Shown one piece after another: positions 8,229-16,185 of a stretch of 64,000 nt of DNA. The notes beneath the pieces are model-generated. The model ran no database searches and was not told the origin of the DNA. It saw only the letters and a list, made by a program, of their open reading frames with translations. Both the position numbers and the translations under genes were made by a program. Position 1 is the stretch's first letter. Every line of letters begins with the position of its first letter. Source of the stretch: Streptomyces sp. NL15-2K (GTDB lineage: Bacteria; Actinomycetota; Actinomycetes; Streptomycetales; Streptomycetaceae); NCBI RefSeq assembly GCF_030551255.1, contig NZ_CP130630.1, forward strand, positions 5,127,501 to 5,191,500, read 5' to 3'.

Positions 8229-8372
8229 CGCTCACACCATCCGAACCGGCGGACACATAGCCTCGCGCCTGACAGGGGCCACGAGGGCCACGATCGTAGC
8301 CATTTTTTGCATGGCCAGAACAATGGCCAAAGTCGAGGTCACGGAACGTGAATCCCTTGTGGGACAGCATGG

Positions 8373-8392
8373 TTGGCGTACAGTCACGCCAA
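8373..8392. promoter_or_regulatory. inverted repeat upstream of the small ORF
   Basis: TTGGCGT (8373-8379) and ACGCCAA (8386-8392) are perfect 7-bp arms with a 6-bp spacer, in the region between the divergent ATP-binding gene and the small ORF at 8431. A candidate operator; the regulator is unknown. Confidence 0.4.
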
Positions 8393-8430
8393 CAAGCGCT
8401 TCGGGCATATTCCAGCGCGAAGGAGTACCC

Positions 8431-8622
8431 GTGCGGCATACTGTGCGACGCTCGTCGCAGGGAGTCGAACAGGCGGGGTCAACAGGCATTCCCGCCCCGC
8501 GAGCAGCGGCGCGCACCGCCGGATCCGGAGCCGCCCCAGGGGCAACACCGGCCTGGCTCATGCTCGGAACCACTCGCATCCCACACAAGGTACCGGAGCG
8601 GGCGGCCGACTCCGGGATGTGA
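8431..8622 (+). CDS. small hypothetical protein, 63 aa
   Basis: GTG start with a well-placed AAGGAG ribosome site five bases upstream. Codon use shows moderate third-position GC. The sequence is basic at the N-terminus (VRHTVRRSSQGVEQAG), Ala/Gly/Pro-rich in the middle and ends PERAADSGM; there is no membrane segment or known motif. It is divergent from the RsbW-like gene. Small regulators are often paired with such ATPases in Streptomyces, but I do not recognise this one. The ribosome site is the main support. Confidence 0.45.
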   Translation: MRHTVRRSSQGVEQAGSTGIPAPRAAARTAGSGAAPGATPAWLMLGTTRIPHKVPERAADSGM

Positions 8623-8740
8623 CGAGTCACACGTAGGACACAAGCCGATATCAACGCTCCGTAATTCCGGTATGCCACGATCCGCGACATCCATCCGGAC
8701 CGGCCACGCGACTTCGCAGTCCAGCGCCCTCGACGGCCCC

Positions 8741-9628
8741 TCAGGACAGTAGCTCGGCCGCGAGCGTTTCCTCACTCTCCGTGACTCTTCCCCCACGGTG
8801 CGTTCGCACCCATGTCCGTTTCAGAAGCAGCTGCACCTCGCTCTCCCAGGTGAAGCCCATGCCGCCGTGCACCTGGAGGCAGTCGCGCGCGCCGCGTACG
8901 GCGGCCTCGTCGGCGAGCAGCCGGGCCGCCGCGATGTCGGCCGGGTCGGCGGTGACGGCGGCCGCGTAGACCGCCGCTCGGGCCACCTCCGCCCGCACCA
9001 GCATGTCGGCGCACAGGTGTTTCACTGCCTGGAAGGCCCCGATCGGCTGCCCGAACTGCTCACGCGTCCGGGCGTGTTGCACCGCCGTCTCGCACGCGCG
9101 CGTGGCGGTACCCAGCTGCTCGGCAGCGGTGAGGAGCACGGCGACCGGATCCGCAGGGCTGACCGCGGCCGGCTCCGTGGGGCTCACGGAGGCCACCCGG
9201 TGCAGCGGCGTCAGGGGGTCCACCGACCGCAGCGGTACGGCCCCGGCCGCGTCCCCGCGTACGACGTCCGCCTCCGCCAGCCACTCCACCAGTCCGCCGT
9301 CCACGGCGGTCACGACCGCTTCCCCGGTGGCCGCGCCCGGCACGGTCCCGGCGGCGAGGTGCGTGGCCACCAGCGGGCCGGGCAGCAGCGCTCGCCCGGC
9401 CTCCTCGAAGGCCAACACCGCCTCGGGCAGGCCGAGTCCGACCCCGCCGTCCTTCTCCGGCAGCCGCAGCGCGAAGAACCCGGCCTCGCCCAGCCCCCGC
9501 CACAGCGCGCGGTCCAGCCCCGGCGCCCGAACGGCCGCCCGCAGCGCCTCACGGTCGAACCGCCGCGCCAGCAGCTGCCGTACGCCGTCCCGCAACGCTC
9601 GCTGGTCCTCGGTGAGTTGGAATCTCAT
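8741..9628 (-). CDS. acyl-CoA dehydrogenase, small subunit type
   Basis: Short acyl-CoA dehydrogenase of 295 residues (typical members have ~380). It begins MRFQLTEDQRALRDGVRQLL and keeps the C-terminal motif LQVHGGMGFTWESEVQLLLK. The middle beta domain is reduced. It starts nine bases after the stop of the 384-residue ACAD upstream, with a GAGAG ribosome site in the gap, so translation is probably coupled. Such adjacent long/short pairs form alpha2-beta2 enzymes in actinobacterial steroid catabolism, where each subunit supplies part of the FAD and substrate sites; the same is inferred here. The reading frame runs upstream beyond this ATG but the homology starts here. Confidence 0.9.
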   Translation of the reverse strand: MRFQLTEDQRALRDGVRQLLARRFDREALRAAVRAPGLDRALWRGLGEAGFFALRLPEKDGGVGLGLPEAVLAFEEAGRALLPGPLVATHLAAGTVPGAATGEAVVTAVDGGLVEWLAEADVVRGDAAGAVPLRSVDPLTPLHRVASVSPTEPAAVSPADPVAVLLTAAEQLGTATRACETAVQHARTREQFGQPIGAFQAVKHLCADMLVRAEVARAAVYAAAVTADPADIAAARLLADEAAVRGARDCLQVHGGMGFTWESEVQLLLKRTWVRTHRGGRVTESEETLAAELLS

Positions 9629-9636
9629 ACTCGCTC

Positions 9637-10791
9637 TCACCGCCCCTTCGGCAGCCCGAGGATTCGCTCGGCCACGATGTTCCGCTGGATCTGCGAGGTG
9701 CCGGCGGCGATGGTGTACGAGAGGGAGGACAGCCGGTCGAGCGTCCACGGCCGGTCGAGATCGAGGGCGTCAGGGCCCAGGACCTCGGCCGCGGTGTCAT
9801 ACAGCTCCTGCCGCGCGTGCGAGTACCTCAGTTTGAAAACCGAACCGCCCACGCCCGGTACGCCACCGGTGCGTTCCGCCTCGCTGACGTTCCACTGCGT
9901 CAGCCGCCACAGGGCGCGGAACTCGGCGTTCAGCCGGCCCAGCCGCCGCCGGAGCACGGGATCGTCCCAGCGGCCGTTCTCGCGTGCCGTACGGGCGAGT
10001 TCGCCCAGGACGCGGCGGCAGGCCACGACCTCGCCCACGAAGGCCGTGCCGCGCTCGAAGGACAGCGTGACCATGGTGACGCGCCAGCCGTCGTTCTCCT
10101 CCCCGACCCGGCCCGAGACCGGCACCCGCACCTCGTCGAGGAACACCTCGGCGAACTCGGCGGAGCCGGCGAGGGTCTTCAAGGGCCGCACGGTGACACC
10201 CGGCGCGTCCATGGGCAGGGCGAGCCAGGTGATGCCCCGGTGCTTCGGTGCCTCGGGGTCCGTGCGCACCAACAGCTCGCACCAGTCGGCGACTTCGGCA
10301 TGGGAGGTCCAGATCTTGGACCCGCTCACCACGTAGTCGTCGCCGTCCCTACGCGCGCGCGTGCGCAGCGCCGCGAGGTCGCTCCCGGCGTCCGGTTCGC
10401 TGAACCCCTGGCACCACACCTCCGCGCCGCGCAGGATCGGCGGCAGCCAGCGGGCCCGCTGCTCGGCCGTCCCCTCGGCGGCGATCGTCGGCCCCGCGTG
10501 CAGCAGTCCGACGAAATTGGCCCCCACATAGGGGGCGCCCGCCTTCTCCGTCTCCTCCAGGAAGATCAAGTGCTGGGTGGGGGTGGCACCCTGCCCGCCG
10601 GCGTCGACGGGCCAGTGCAGGCCCGCGTACCCGGCGTCGTACAGCATCCGCTGCCAGCCGAGGTCGTAGGCGCGGCGGCCCGGCCAGTCCTCGGGGGACG
10701 GCTTCGGGGGCAGCGTGGGCAGCGCCTTCGCCAGCCACTCCCGCAACCGCGCCCGGAACTCCTGCTCTTCGGGCGTGTCCGCGAGGTCCAT
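9637..10791 (-). CDS. acyl-CoA dehydrogenase, large subunit type
   Basis: Acyl-CoA dehydrogenase of 384 residues starting MDLADTPEEQEFRARLREWL. FAD-contact segment WCQGFSEPDAGSDLAALRT and C-terminus AAGTSQIQRNIVAERILGLP. The canonical YEGTSQ glutamate is replaced (IAAGTSQ), as in many FadE subunits. It forms a two-gene unit with the short ACAD downstream and is divergent from the acyl-CoA ligase. The intergenic region holds two copies of the palindrome also found at 6352-6395. The ligase, ACAD pair, cyclase-family protein, SDR and alcohol dehydrogenase together suggest degradation of a cyclic or branched acid. Confidence 0.93.
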   Translation of the reverse strand: MDLADTPEEQEFRARLREWLAKALPTLPPKPSPEDWPGRRAYDLGWQRMLYDAGYAGLHWPVDAGGQGATPTQHLIFLEETEKAGAPYVGANFVGLLHAGPTIAAEGTAEQRARWLPPILRGAEVWCQGFSEPDAGSDLAALRTRARRDGDDYVVSGSKIWTSHAEVADWCELLVRTDPEAPKHRGITWLALPMDAPGVTVRPLKTLAGSAEFAEVFLDEVRVPVSGRVGEENDGWRVTMVTLSFERGTAFVGEVVACRRVLGELARTARENGRWDDPVLRRRLGRLNAEFRALWRLTQWNVSEAERTGGVPGVGGSVFKLRYSHARQELYDTAAEVLGPDALDLDRPWTLDRLSSLSYTIAAGTSQIQRNIVAERILGLPKGR

Positions 10792-10800
10792 GCCCCCTCC

Positions 10801-10821
10801 GATCTGATGGTATGTCAGATC
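10801..10821. promoter_or_regulatory. operator-like palindrome before the ACAD pair
   Basis: The core CTGATGGTATGTCAG (10804-10818) lies inside outer arms GATCTGA / TCAGATC (10801-10807, 10815-10821). It is ten bases from the ACAD start and matches the motif at 6353. Confidence 0.65.
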
Positions 10822-10893
10822 TTTGCCCTCCGGGAAGACTAGCCCCGCACCCCTGGACCGACAAGGCGCCGGACTCTACGCTCTGCGCACGAT

Positions 10894-10908
10894 CTGACTA
10901 TCCGTCAG
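10894..10908. promoter_or_regulatory. operator-like palindrome before the CoA ligase
   Basis: CTGACTATCCGTCAG sits 24 bases ahead of the GTG of the ligase and matches the motif at 6353 and 10804 (consensus CTGAYKRTMYGTYAG). Confidence 0.65.
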
Positions 10909-10931
10909 CCAGCTAGCAGCAGGGGGCCGCC

Positions 10932-12443
10932 GTGAACGCCACCGCCCACGAGCTCAGCACATCCCGCACCCTCTGGGACCTGGCCGCCCGCCGCGCCGAC
11001 CTCACCCCCGACCGCCCGGTCCTCCTCCAGGACGACCGCACGCTGACCTTCGGCGAGCTGCGCGGCCGGGCCGAGCGCGCGGCGGCCGGGCTGTACGGCA
11101 TGGGCGTACGCCCCGGCACGGTCGTCGCCTGGCAACTGCCCACCCGCCTCGAGACGGCGGTGCTGTCCTTCGCGCTGGCCCGCCTGGGCGCCGTACAGAC
11201 GCCGGTCATGCCCTTCTACCGGGACCGCGAGGTCGGGTTCGCGCTGCGGGAGTCCAGGGCGGACTACTTCGCCGTACCGGGCGAGTGGCGCGGCTTCGAC
11301 CACACGGAGATGGCGCGGCGGCTGGGCGCCAAAGGGGTCTTCGAGGCGTACGACCGTCTGCCGGACGGCGATCCGTCCGTGCTGCCCCCGCCACCCGCCG
11401 AGGGCACCTCGGTCCGCTGGATCTACTGGACGTCGGGGACGAGCTCCGCCCCCAAGGGCGTGCTGCACACGGACCGTTCGCTCATCGCGGGCGGCTCCTG
11501 CCTCGCTCACGCGCTGCGACCCTCCGCGTCCGACGTCGGCTCGATCGCCTTCCCGTACGCCCACATCGGCGGCCCGGACTACATGGTGATGCTGCTGCTG
11601 TACGGCTTCCCCGCCGTGATGTTCGAACAGTTCGCGCTGCCGGACGCGCTGGAGGGGTACCGCGCGCACGGGGTGACGATGGCGGGCGGGTCGACGGCGT
11701 TCTACTCGATGTTCCTGGCCGAGCAGCGCAAGCAGCCGGGGGTGCCGGTCATCCCGACCCTGCGGTTGCTCGCGGGCGGCGGGGCGCCCAAGCCGCCGGA
11801 GCTGTACCACGCCGTCGTACGGGAGATGGGCGTGCGGCTCACCCATGGGTACGGCATGACCGAGGTGCCGATGATCACGATGGGGGCGGCGGACGACACG
11901 GCGGAGAACCTGGCCACCACGGAGGGGCGGCCGCCGGAGGAGATGGAGATCCGGATCGTGGACGGCGAGGTGCGGCTGCGCGGGGAGGCCGTGTGCCAGG
12001 GGTATCTGGATCCGGCCCAGACGGCGGAGGCCTTCGACGAGGAGGGGTTTCTGCGCACCGGTGACCTCGGGCGGCTGACGGACAGCGGGCATCTGGTGCT
12101 CACCGGGCGGCTCAAGGACGTCATCATCCGCAAGGGCGAGAACGTCTCGGCCAAGGAGATCGAGGACCTGCTGCACCGGCACCCGGCCGTCGGGGACGTG
12201 GCGGTGATCGGGCTGCCGGACGCGGCGCGCGGGGAGCTGGTCTGTGCCGTGGTCGAGGCGGCCGAACAGCCGTCGGGGGCCGAGGTGCTGACGCTGGAGG
12301 CGGTGACGTCGTATCTGCGCGCGGAAGGGCTGTCGGTGCACAAGCTGCCGGAGCGGCTGGAGGTGGTCGACGCCCTTCCGCGGGGCGAGACGCTGCGGAA
12401 GGTGCTCAAGTACAAGCTGCGGGAGCGGTATGCGGGGACGTGA
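10932..12443 (+). CDS. AMP-forming acyl-CoA ligase
   Basis: Class I adenylate-forming enzyme of 503 residues that activates a carboxylic acid to its CoA thioester. The phosphate-binding motif YWTSGTSSAPKGVLH lies at ~163-177, the YGMTE motif near 310, the hinge GRLKDVIIRKGENVS near 395, and the catalytic lysine in the C-terminal RKVLKYKL. The GTG start has a GCAGGGGG ribosome site. Divergent from the ACAD pair with a shared operator, it probably performs the entry step of the pathway. The wording cyclohexanecarboxylate-CoA ligase-like fits its overall look, but the substrate is not proven. Confidence 0.93.
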   Translation: MNATAHELSTSRTLWDLAARRADLTPDRPVLLQDDRTLTFGELRGRAERAAAGLYGMGVRPGTVVAWQLPTRLETAVLSFALARLGAVQTPVMPFYRDREVGFALRESRADYFAVPGEWRGFDHTEMARRLGAKGVFEAYDRLPDGDPSVLPPPPAEGTSVRWIYWTSGTSSAPKGVLHTDRSLIAGGSCLAHALRPSASDVGSIAFPYAHIGGPDYMVMLLLYGFPAVMFEQFALPDALEGYRAHGVTMAGGSTAFYSMFLAEQRKQPGVPVIPTLRLLAGGGAPKPPELYHAVVREMGVRLTHGYGMTEVPMITMGAADDTAENLATTEGRPPEEMEIRIVDGEVRLRGEAVCQGYLDPAQTAEAFDEEGFLRTGDLGRLTDSGHLVLTGRLKDVIIRKGENVSAKEIEDLLHRHPAVGDVAVIGLPDAARGELVCAVVEAAEQPSGAEVLTLEAVTSYLRAEGLSVHKLPERLEVVDALPRGETLRKVLKYKLRERYAGT

Positions 12444-12452
12444 ACCGGAGCG

Positions 12453-12467
12453 TCACTCGGGGAGTGA
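12453..12467. terminator. weak hairpin after the CoA ligase
   Basis: TCACTC / GAGTGA arms (6 bp, 3-base loop) start ten bases past the stop codon. There is no T-run. Confidence 0.3.
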
Positions 12468-12510
12468 ACGGGAGCGGTTTTCGGGAACGGCGGGGATGGT
12501 GCCGTAACGG

Positions 12511-13023
12511 TCATTCCGGGACAGTGAAGTACCGGGCGAAAGCCGACACGATCTCGGTCTCCGCCACCCTGCCGTCGCCGTCCTGGTCGAGCGTGGCGGC
12601 CGCCGCGCGGGCGATGTCCTCGGGCGCACCGAGGGCCTTCAGCACTCGTACGGTGTCCTCGACGGTGGCCTTTCCGTCGCCGTCCGGGTCGGCCAGGTCG
12701 AGGGCCGCGTGCAGGAAGGGGCGGGCGATCTCGGCGAACCGCTCGGGGTTGTCGCGCAGGCGCTTGACCGCGCTGCCGACGAACTCGTCCCGGGTGATGC
12801 GCTGGTCGCCGTCCCGGTCCGCGATGCCGGCCATGCCCTGCCAGAACGCCTCGGCGCCGAGGTAGAGGGCCTGCCCCTTGTCGGACCGGGCGGCCGTACC
12901 GAACTCCGCGAGCAGCGCCTTGGCCGCCACGCTGAAGTCCTCACGGTCGATATAGCCGTTGCCGTCCTGGTCGAAGGTGGCGAACCGGGCGGCGATCCTG
13001 CGCTCGTACTCGCTGCTGACCAT
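12511..13023 (-). CDS. four-EF-hand calcium-binding protein
   Basis: Cytosolic calcium-binding protein of 170 residues, calerythrin/calmodulin-like. Four complete EF-hand loops are visible: 18-29 (DQDGNGYIDRED), 69-80 (DRDGDQRITRDE), 112-123 (DPDGDGKATVED) and 146-157 (DQDGDGRVAETE). All have Asp at positions 1 and 3, Asp or Asn (Gln in the second) at position 5 or 6, and an acidic residue at 12. No signal peptide or membrane segment. Streptomyces carry several such proteins (CabA-CabE type) tied to calcium and aerial development; this one may be an orthologue. It lies downstream of a STAS gene on the same strand. Confidence 0.95.
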   Translation of the reverse strand: MVSSEYERRIAARFATFDQDGNGYIDREDFSVAAKALLAEFGTAARSDKGQALYLGAEAFWQGMAGIADRDGDQRITRDEFVGSAVKRLRDNPERFAEIARPFLHAALDLADPDGDGKATVEDTVRVLKALGAPEDIARAAAATLDQDGDGRVAETEIVSAFARYFTVPE

Positions 13024-13205
13024 GTCTTTCGAGCCGCCTTTACGTCACGTCGGGTGCATGCTGGCACGGAGCGTACGACGCCGAGGCGCCTGCGGGCGCG
13101 GAAAAACGACGCTTGTGCCAAGACCGGGGGAATTTCGGGACAACGCCGTGGCAGAGCCGTGACTCCGGTCGCTTCCGTCGGGTCGGTCGGTGCCCCGGGC
13201 TTCGG

Positions 13206-13586
13206 TCACGCCGACAGCGGATCGACGTCCTCCTCGACCGCCGACGCCAGGTCCACGTGGACGTCGAACAGGCGGCGGACGCCCAGCGCGCCCAGGACCC
13301 GGTTGACGTGGGAACCGTCCACCGCTCCGTTGGCCGGCAGGATCAGGCGCAGGCGGCCCTGGCAGGAACGGATGAGGCGGCGGGAGGCTATGAGCACGCC
13401 GACGCCGCTGGAGTCGCAGAAGAAGACCTCGGAGAGGTCGAGGACGAGGTTGTGGCGGCCCTCGGCCACCGCGTCGTGCACCCGCTGACGCAGCGCCGGC
13501 GACGTCACCAGGTCCAGCTCGCCCGACACCCTGAGCACGGCCCACTCGCCCTGCCCACTGCCGGTCACATTGAACGCCACCACCAT
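13206..13586 (-). CDS. STAS-domain anti-sigma factor antagonist
   Basis: STAS protein of 126 residues covering one domain (MVVAFNVTGSGQGEWAVLRV at the N-terminus). The conserved phosphorylatable serine lies in VFFCDSSGVGVL. Such proteins bind and neutralise RsbW-like kinases and are switched off by phosphorylation. The ATPase at 7752 is a possible partner, and the divergent gene at 13937 is a sigma factor, so a local partner-switching module is plausible. The C-terminal ~15 residues are acidic and non-conserved. Confidence 0.92.
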   Translation of the reverse strand: MVVAFNVTGSGQGEWAVLRVSGELDLVTSPALRQRVHDAVAEGRHNLVLDLSEVFFCDSSGVGVLIASRRLIRSCQGRLRLILPANGAVDGSHVNRVLGALGVRRLFDVHVDLASAVEEDVDPLSA

Positions 13587-13936
13587 GCCCTTCGTCCGCC
13601 GGAAAGCAAACGGAAGCCATCCTTACGCTTCCTTGCAGCGCGGCTGCCCAGCGGCGGTTCCCTGAAACACGGCCCGAGAAACGGAAACAAATCGAAAGCG
13701 GCTTGTTTCCGCCGCAATCAATCCTGTTCGATCAGGTCTGATCACACGCTGCGTGGGTAGACGCCGCGTGCGAGGGCCGGGTGCGAGGGTCACGTGCGTC
13801 AAGGTCCACTACCACCTGCGGACCTCGGGGGGCGCGCATTGCCACAAAGGAGCGTGCGTTGTCGGAGGTGCCGACTACATTCGAGGAGACGGTGGGCACA
13901 GGCTTGACCCGGGGACGGGCAGGGTGAGGGGGCCAC
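13587..13936. other. 350-bp divergent promoter region, STAS / sigma factor
   Basis: It contains an inverted repeat GGAAACAA / TTGTTTCC with a 12-bp spacer (about 13681-13708), an AT-richer patch, and a TTGACC-like -35 box near 13902. I see no gene here. Confidence 0.45.
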
Positions 13937-14518
13937 ATGGCGAAGAAGGACGCACCGCCCCGCTGGGACCGCAAGATGCAGCAGCGGCTCGCACGCGGTG
14001 AGGCGGCCGCCCTCGGCGAGCTCTACGACCGCTTCGCTTCCCTCGTGTACAGCCTCGCCCACCGCGTACTCGGAGACGAGCGCGCCTCCGAAGCCACCAC
14101 CCGCGAGGTCTTCGCCCACGTCTGGGAACACCCCGACGCCTACGACCCCAAGCAGGGCCCCCTGCGTTCCTGGGTGGCCACGCTGACCCACCGCCTCGCC
14201 GTGCAGCGGCTGCGCGCCACCGAGACGGCCGCGCTCGCCCAGGACGGCCACGGTTCCACCGAGGAACTGGAGCGCAAGGTCCGCCACGCCTCGGTCGCCG
14301 CCCGCGCCGACTACATCGTCCAGTCCATGCCCGTCCCGCTGCGCACCGCCCTGGAGATGGCCTACTTCCACCGCCGCGACTACCGCCAGACCGCCGCCGA
14401 CCTCGGCCTCACCGAGGACGAGGCCCGACGCCGCCTGCGCCTCGGCCTGCAACTGCTGTCCACCGCCCACAACGCCGCGGCGCCGGGGGCTCCGCCCGGA
14501 TACGGGGGTGCGGTGTGA
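13937..14518 (+). CDS. ECF-type RNA polymerase sigma factor
   Basis: Sigma-70-family protein of 193 residues with regions 2 and 4 only. Region 2 is seen as GELYDRFASLVYSLAHRVLG and the following REVFAHVWEHP. Region 4 is seen as LRTALEMAYFHRRDYRQTAADLGLTEDE, with its helix-turn-helix. It overlaps the zinc-finger/MDMPI gene by four bases (GTGA), a usual sign of a sigma/anti-sigma pair. The C-terminal ~15 residues are Ala/Gly/Pro-rich. The ATG follows a GAGGGGGCC purine tract. Confidence 0.93.
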   Translation: MAKKDAPPRWDRKMQQRLARGEAAALGELYDRFASLVYSLAHRVLGDERASEATTREVFAHVWEHPDAYDPKQGPLRSWVATLTHRLAVQRLRATETAALAQDGHGSTEELERKVRHASVAARADYIVQSMPVPLRTALEMAYFHRRDYRQTAADLGLTEDEARRRLRLGLQLLSTAHNAAAPGAPPGYGGAV

Positions 14519-16068
14519 GCGGAGCGGGTCGCTTCGAGGCGTATGACGAGCACGGCGACGAACACGGTGCCGAGCACGGCGACGAGCACGGCGGCGACGA
14601 GGAAAAGGAAGGCTACGGCGGCTCCCGCAAGGGCGGCGAGGGCGGTGAGGGCTGCGAGGACGCCAAGGACGCCAAGGACGCCACAGACGACCAGCAGTTC
14701 GGATACGGCAGCCAGGTCGGTCCAGGCAGTCCGGGCAGCCCTAGCGGCCCGGGCAGCCCTAGCGGCCCGGGCAGCCCAAGCGGCCCTGACGGCCCGGGAG
14801 GCGGCAGCGGTCCCGGAAGCGGCGACAGCCCCGGCCCCGGCCCCGGCCCATCGCCCCGCATACCCATGCCCCGCGCCTCCGTAGAGGACGGCGACCGGCC
14901 GCTGCCCACGCTGGAGGAGCTGGGAGACCTGGCACCCCGGCCCGCCCCCGCCCCACTCGTCCTGGAACACCACGTCCTGAAGTCACTCCTCGGGGCATGG
15001 GCGCTGGCCGCGTGCTCGGCTCAGGAGACGGCGGCCGTCGAGGAACACCTCGGCGACTGCGGCACCTGCGCGGACGAGGCGCTGCGGCTGCGCGAGGCGG
15101 TAGGCCTGTTGCAGCGCCCGGAGACCCTCGACCTGGACCCCGGCCTGCGCACCCGCGTCCTGCAGAGCTGCCTGGACCGGCGCCCACCGCGCATCCCGGT
15201 GCCCCGGTGGGCCGCTCCGTACGACGCCGAGACCGCCCGCCTGGATGCCCTGTTGCAGGACATAGGCGACGCGGAGTGGCACGCGCCCGTGCGGCTGCGC
15301 TGGTTCGAGGGCGAGGAGCAGACGAGCCGTCGTACGACGGTCGCCGGGGTCATCGCGCATCTACTCACGGTGGACGGCCTGGTCGCGGTCGCCCTCGGGC
15401 TCGACGACCCGCTGGGCGACATCGTCGCGCAGGCCCCCACGCCGTCCGCGCGCACCGAGGCCTACTGGCGGGCCTCGCACTTCCCGCCCACCCGTTCCGT
15501 GCGGGCGCCCTGGCGGGAGCAGAGCCACGACCTGGTGCGCACGGTGTCGTTCACCGGCGAAGGCCCCGGGAAGCTGGCGGTGTCGTACGGCGGCTGCGAA
15601 CTGCCGCTGCACGACGCGATGCTGGACCGCGCCTTCGAGTGCTGGGTGCACGCGGAGGACATCGCAGAGGCGGTGGACTACCCGTACGGGCCGCCCTCCC
15701 CGCGCCACCTCAACCGCATGATCGACCTCGCGGCCCGGATGCTGCCCGGCGCGCTGGCCGTGCGGCGGCGGAACGGGCTGGCCTCACCGGCGCTCGGACG
15801 ACACCTCGTCCCGGCCGGCGCGCCCGGCCGCAGCCTGCGGCTGGAGATCGAGGGGCATGGGGGCGGCGAGTGGCTGATCCCGCTGGACTCCCCCGGCGCG
15901 ATGGGCTCCGCCGAGCACGAGGTGGCACACGTGGCGCTGGACGGCGTGGAGTTCTGCCGGCTGGCGGCGGGACATGTGTCTCCGACGGAGGCGGCGGCCG
16001 GGCAACTCGGTGACCGCGAGGCGATCAGGGATGTGCTGTTCGCCGCGGCGTCGTTGAGCCGGATGTAG
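14515..16068 (+). CDS. zinc-finger/MDMPI fusion, likely anti-sigma factor
   Basis: Protein of 517 residues, translationally coupled to the sigma factor. Residues 1-35 are rich in His, Asp and Glu (repeated DEHG/AEHG). Residues ~60-110 are a collagen-like Gly-Pro-Ser repeat. A ZAS-type zinc-binding anti-sigma domain follows around 155-200 with the HLGDCGTC motif (H-x3-C-x2-C). The C-terminal half is a DinB/maleylpyruvate-isomerase-like domain with the segment FECWVHAEDIAEAVDYPYG. No clear membrane helix, so it is probably a soluble redox- or metal-sensing anti-sigma factor. The low-complexity N-terminus looks like a recent expansion. Confidence 0.88.
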   Translation: MSGAGRFEAYDEHGDEHGAEHGDEHGGDEEKEGYGGSRKGGEGGEGCEDAKDAKDATDDQQFGYGSQVGPGSPGSPSGPGSPSGPGSPSGPDGPGGGSGPGSGDSPGPGPGPSPRIPMPRASVEDGDRPLPTLEELGDLAPRPAPAPLVLEHHVLKSLLGAWALAACSAQETAAVEEHLGDCGTCADEALRLREAVGLLQRPETLDLDPGLRTRVLQSCLDRRPPRIPVPRWAAPYDAETARLDALLQDIGDAEWHAPVRLRWFEGEEQTSRRTTVAGVIAHLLTVDGLVAVALGLDDPLGDIVAQAPTPSARTEAYWRASHFPPTRSVRAPWREQSHDLVRTVSFTGEGPGKLAVSYGGCELPLHDAMLDRAFECWVHAEDIAEAVDYPYGPPSPRHLNRMIDLAARMLPGALAVRRRNGLASPALGRHLVPAGAPGRSLRLEIEGHGGGEWLIPLDSPGAMGSAEHEVAHVALDGVEFCRLAAGHVSPTEAAAGQLGDREAIRDVLFAAASLSRM

Positions 16069-16087
16069 GTTGCCGTCACCATGCGGT

Positions 16088-16165
16088 AATTGGCAGATCT
16101 GTTCCACCCGCGCCCTGGTGTCACCTGGGGTTTTTCGTCTCGGGGGTGGAACAGATCTGCCAATT
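16088..16165. repeat. palindromic repeat copy 1 (bidirectional terminator-like)
   Basis: Perfect 22-bp arms at 16088-16109 and 16144-16165 enclose a 34-base loop containing TCACCTGGGGTTTTTCGTCT. It lies between two convergent genes (zinc-finger/MDMPI gene and purU). A second copy is at 55057-55133. The two differ at one stem position on both arms (GATCTG/CAGATC versus GATGTG/CACATC), a compensated change. Confidence 0.85.
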
Positions 16166-16185
16166 GCCCCCGCATCAGAGCCGGC

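Noticed and set aside
9003..9836. 277-codon plus-strand frame
   Set aside because: Shadow of the ACAD pair; Ser/Arg/Ala-rich without similarity.
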